In this document: piece after piece, positions 12,756-14,163 of the stretch
Position numbering within the stretch: the first letter of the stretch is position 1
Layout of the letters: each line of letters starts with the position of its first letter
Assembly (NCBI GenBank): GCA_017398165.1
Contig: JAFQHB010000220.1
Coordinates: 1 to 14,163, forward strand
Length of the DNA: 14,163 nucleotides
Reading direction: 5' to 3'
DNA from: Bacillota bacterium
GTDB taxonomy: Bacteria > Bacillota > Dehalobacteriia > UBA4068 > UBA4997
Made by a program: the position numbers and the translations under genes
Notes under the pieces: generated by a model
What the model saw: only the letters and a program-made list of their open reading frames with translations
The model's database searches: none
What the model was told of the DNA's origin: nothing

Positions 12756-14163
12756 ATGGTAGCTGAACAGTGCGCTGAACAGCATACTCATGGTCTGGAC
12801 GCCAGCCGTTTTGACAGAATGAAGATCAAAATGGCTTCGCCGGAGCAGATCCTGGAATGGTCTTACGGCGAGGTAAAGAAGCCGGAGACTATCAACTATC
12901 GTACTCTCAAGCCGGAGCGTGACGGTCTCTTCTGTGAGAGGATTTTTGGCCCGACACGCGATTGGGAGTGTCATTGCGGCAAATATAAACGCATCCGCTA
13001 TAAAGGCGTAGTCTGCGACCGCTGCGGTGTAGAGGTCACCCGTGCCAAGGTGCGCCGCGAGCGCATGGGGCATATCCAGCTGGCAGCACCTGTCAGCCAT
13101 ATCTGGTATTTCAAAGGCATCCCCAGCCGTATGGGTCTGCTGCTTAATATCTCGCCTCGCGTTTTGGAGAAAGTACTGTATTTCGTTTCTTATATCGTGC
13201 TGGATCCCGGCGATACCGATCTGGAATTCAAACAGGTGCTCTCCGAGCAGGAATACCGCGAAGCCCGCGATAAGTGGGGCAATCGCTTTGATGCCGGTAT
13301 GGGCGCCGAGAGCATCAAGAAGATGCTGATGAGCATCGACCTGAACGAGCTGGACGCCGAGCTGCGTAAAGAGCTGGCCGAGGTAAGCGGCCAGCGCAAG
13401 GTAAAGGCTATCCGCCGTCTGGAGGTCGTAGAGGCTTTCCTGCAGTCCGGCAACCGCCCGGAATGGATGATCCTGGACGTAGTACCCGTCATCCCGCCGG
13501 AGCTGCGCCCGATGGTACAGCTCGATGGCGGCCGCTTTGCGACATCTGACCTGAATGATCTGTATCGTCGTGTTATCAACCGTAATAACCGTCTGCGCCG
13601 CCTGCTGGATCTGGGTGCGCCGGATATTATCGTACGTAACGAGAAGCGTATGCTGCAGGAGGCTGTGGATGCGCTGATCGATAACGGCCGCCGCGGTCGC
13701 CCGGTAGTGGGCCCCGGCAACCGCCCGCTGAAATCGCTTTCTGACCTGCTGAAAGGCAAACAGGGTCGTTTCCGCCAGAACCTGCTGGGTAAACGTGTCG
13801 ACTATTCCGGTCGTTCGGTAATCGTTGTCGGCCCCGAGCTGAAGATGCATCAGTGCGGTCTGCCGAAAGAAATGGCGCTGGAGCTCTTCAAGCCTTTCGT
13901 TATGAAGCGTCTGGTGCATGACGGTATGGCACACAACATCAAGAGCGCCAAACGTATGGTAGAGCGCGTGCGCCCCGAGGTATGGGACGTATTGGAGGAC
14001 GTTATCCGCGAGCATCCCGTACTGCTGAACCGCGCACCTACACTGCACCGCCTGGGTATTCAGGCTTTCGAACCCATCCTGGTGGAGGGTCGTGCGCTGA
14101 AGCTGCATCCGCTGGTATGTACCGCCTATAACGCCGACTTTGACGGCGACCAGATGGCTGTAC
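12756..14163 (+). CDS. rpoC: DNA-directed RNA polymerase subunit beta' (partial, N-terminal 469 codons)
   Basis: This is the N-terminal part of the catalytic beta' subunit, running off the window end. The zinc-binding cysteines C72, C74, C87 and C90 are in place within DWECHCGKYKRIRYKG and CDRC. Further landmarks are KPETINYRTLKPERDGLFCE, the lid/rudder region RGRPVVGPGNRPLKSLSDLL, GKQGRFRQNLLGKRVDYSGR and LLNRAPTLHRLGIQAFEP. The catalytic magnesium-binding motif NADFDGD, with aspartates 461, 463 and 465, lies in the last 35 bases of the window. The ATG at 12756 is chosen because GGAGG lies five bases upstream; a TTG start at 12744 with its own RBS would add four residues. The 20-odd residues before the usual start of homology (FDRMKI) are a short lineage-specific extension. 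Confidence 0.98.
   Translation, partial: MVAEQCAEQHTHGLDASRFDRMKIKMASPEQILEWSYGEVKKPETINYRTLKPERDGLFCERIFGPTRDWECHCGKYKRIRYKGVVCDRCGVEVTRAKVRRERMGHIQLAAPVSHIWYFKGIPSRMGLLLNISPRVLEKVLYFVSYIVLDPGDTDLEFKQVLSEQEYREARDKWGNRFDAGMGAESIKKMLMSIDLNELDAELRKELAEVSGQRKVKAIRRLEVVEAFLQSGNRPEWMILDVVPVIPPELRPMVQLDGGRFATSDLNDLYRRVINRNNRLRRLLDLGAPDIIVRNEKRMLQEAVDALIDNGRRGRPVVGPGNRPLKSLSDLLKGKQGRFRQNLLGKRVDYSGRSVIVVGPELKMHQCGLPKEMALELFKPFVMKRLVHDGMAHNIKSAKRMVERVRPEVWDVLEDVIREHPVLLNRAPTLHRLGIQAFEPILVEGRALKLHPLVCTAYNADFDGDQMAV

Noticed and set aside
12636..14108. 490-codon open frame on the minus strand
   Set aside because: It is antisense to rpoC and has no supporting features.
1..14163. CRISPR arrays, tRNA or rRNA genes, insertion sequences
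   Set aside because: No regularly spaced repeats, no tRNA-like cloverleaf with T-loop motif, and no transposase-like product were seen by eye.

Overview
The window looks like chromosomal DNA of a moderately GC-rich Firmicutes-type bacterium. Strong G-rich Shine-Dalgarno sequences, TTG starts, an RpoB/RpoC pair of Gram-positive type and secreted 'stalk domain' (copper amine oxidase N-terminal-like) proteins make Negativicutes (for example an Acidaminococcaceae-like lineage) a reasonable guess. That assignment is inference; no rRNA is present to fix it.

Layout. Positions 1-124 are the 3' end of tuf (EF-Tu), closed by a terminator. After a 356-base gap with a long hairpin and a promoter comes a YyaL/DUF255 thioredoxin-fold protein (481-2457) with a small basic protein directly behind it (2460-2645) and a terminator. 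Positions 2.8-4.2 kb form a small regulator cluster: three short XRE-type helix-turn-helix genes, of which the outer two are about 60% identical paralogues in opposite orientations, each with an inverted repeat just upstream. Positions 4.5-6.5 kb hold two tandem secreted stalk-domain genes that share a nearly identical RBS and signal-peptide segment; the first is split by an in-frame TAG. Convergent to them on the minus strand lie an ECF sigma factor (7838-8398) and a single-pass membrane protein that is probably its anti-sigma factor (6671-7792). The anti-sigma frame has no stop codon before the shared bidirectional terminator. A 692-base divergent region then separates the sigma gene from rpoB (9091-12639) and rpoC (12756 to the window end).

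How the parts may work together. rpoBC has its own strong extended -10 promoter and a leader of about 310 nt, and is not preceded by rplJ-rplL as in most bacteria. The divergent region also carries a strong promoter for the sigma/anti-sigma pair and two perfect DnaA-box 9-mers in opposite orientation flanking that promoter. The sigma factor, membrane anti-sigma and secreted stalk proteins could form a cell-envelope sensing unit; this is inferred from gene order and protein architecture only.

The most unusual observations are the stop-less anti-sigma frame, the TAG-split stalk gene, the paired DnaA boxes beside rpoBC, and the paralogous HTH pair with operator-like inverted repeats. No tRNA, rRNA, CRISPR array or insertion sequence was recognised.
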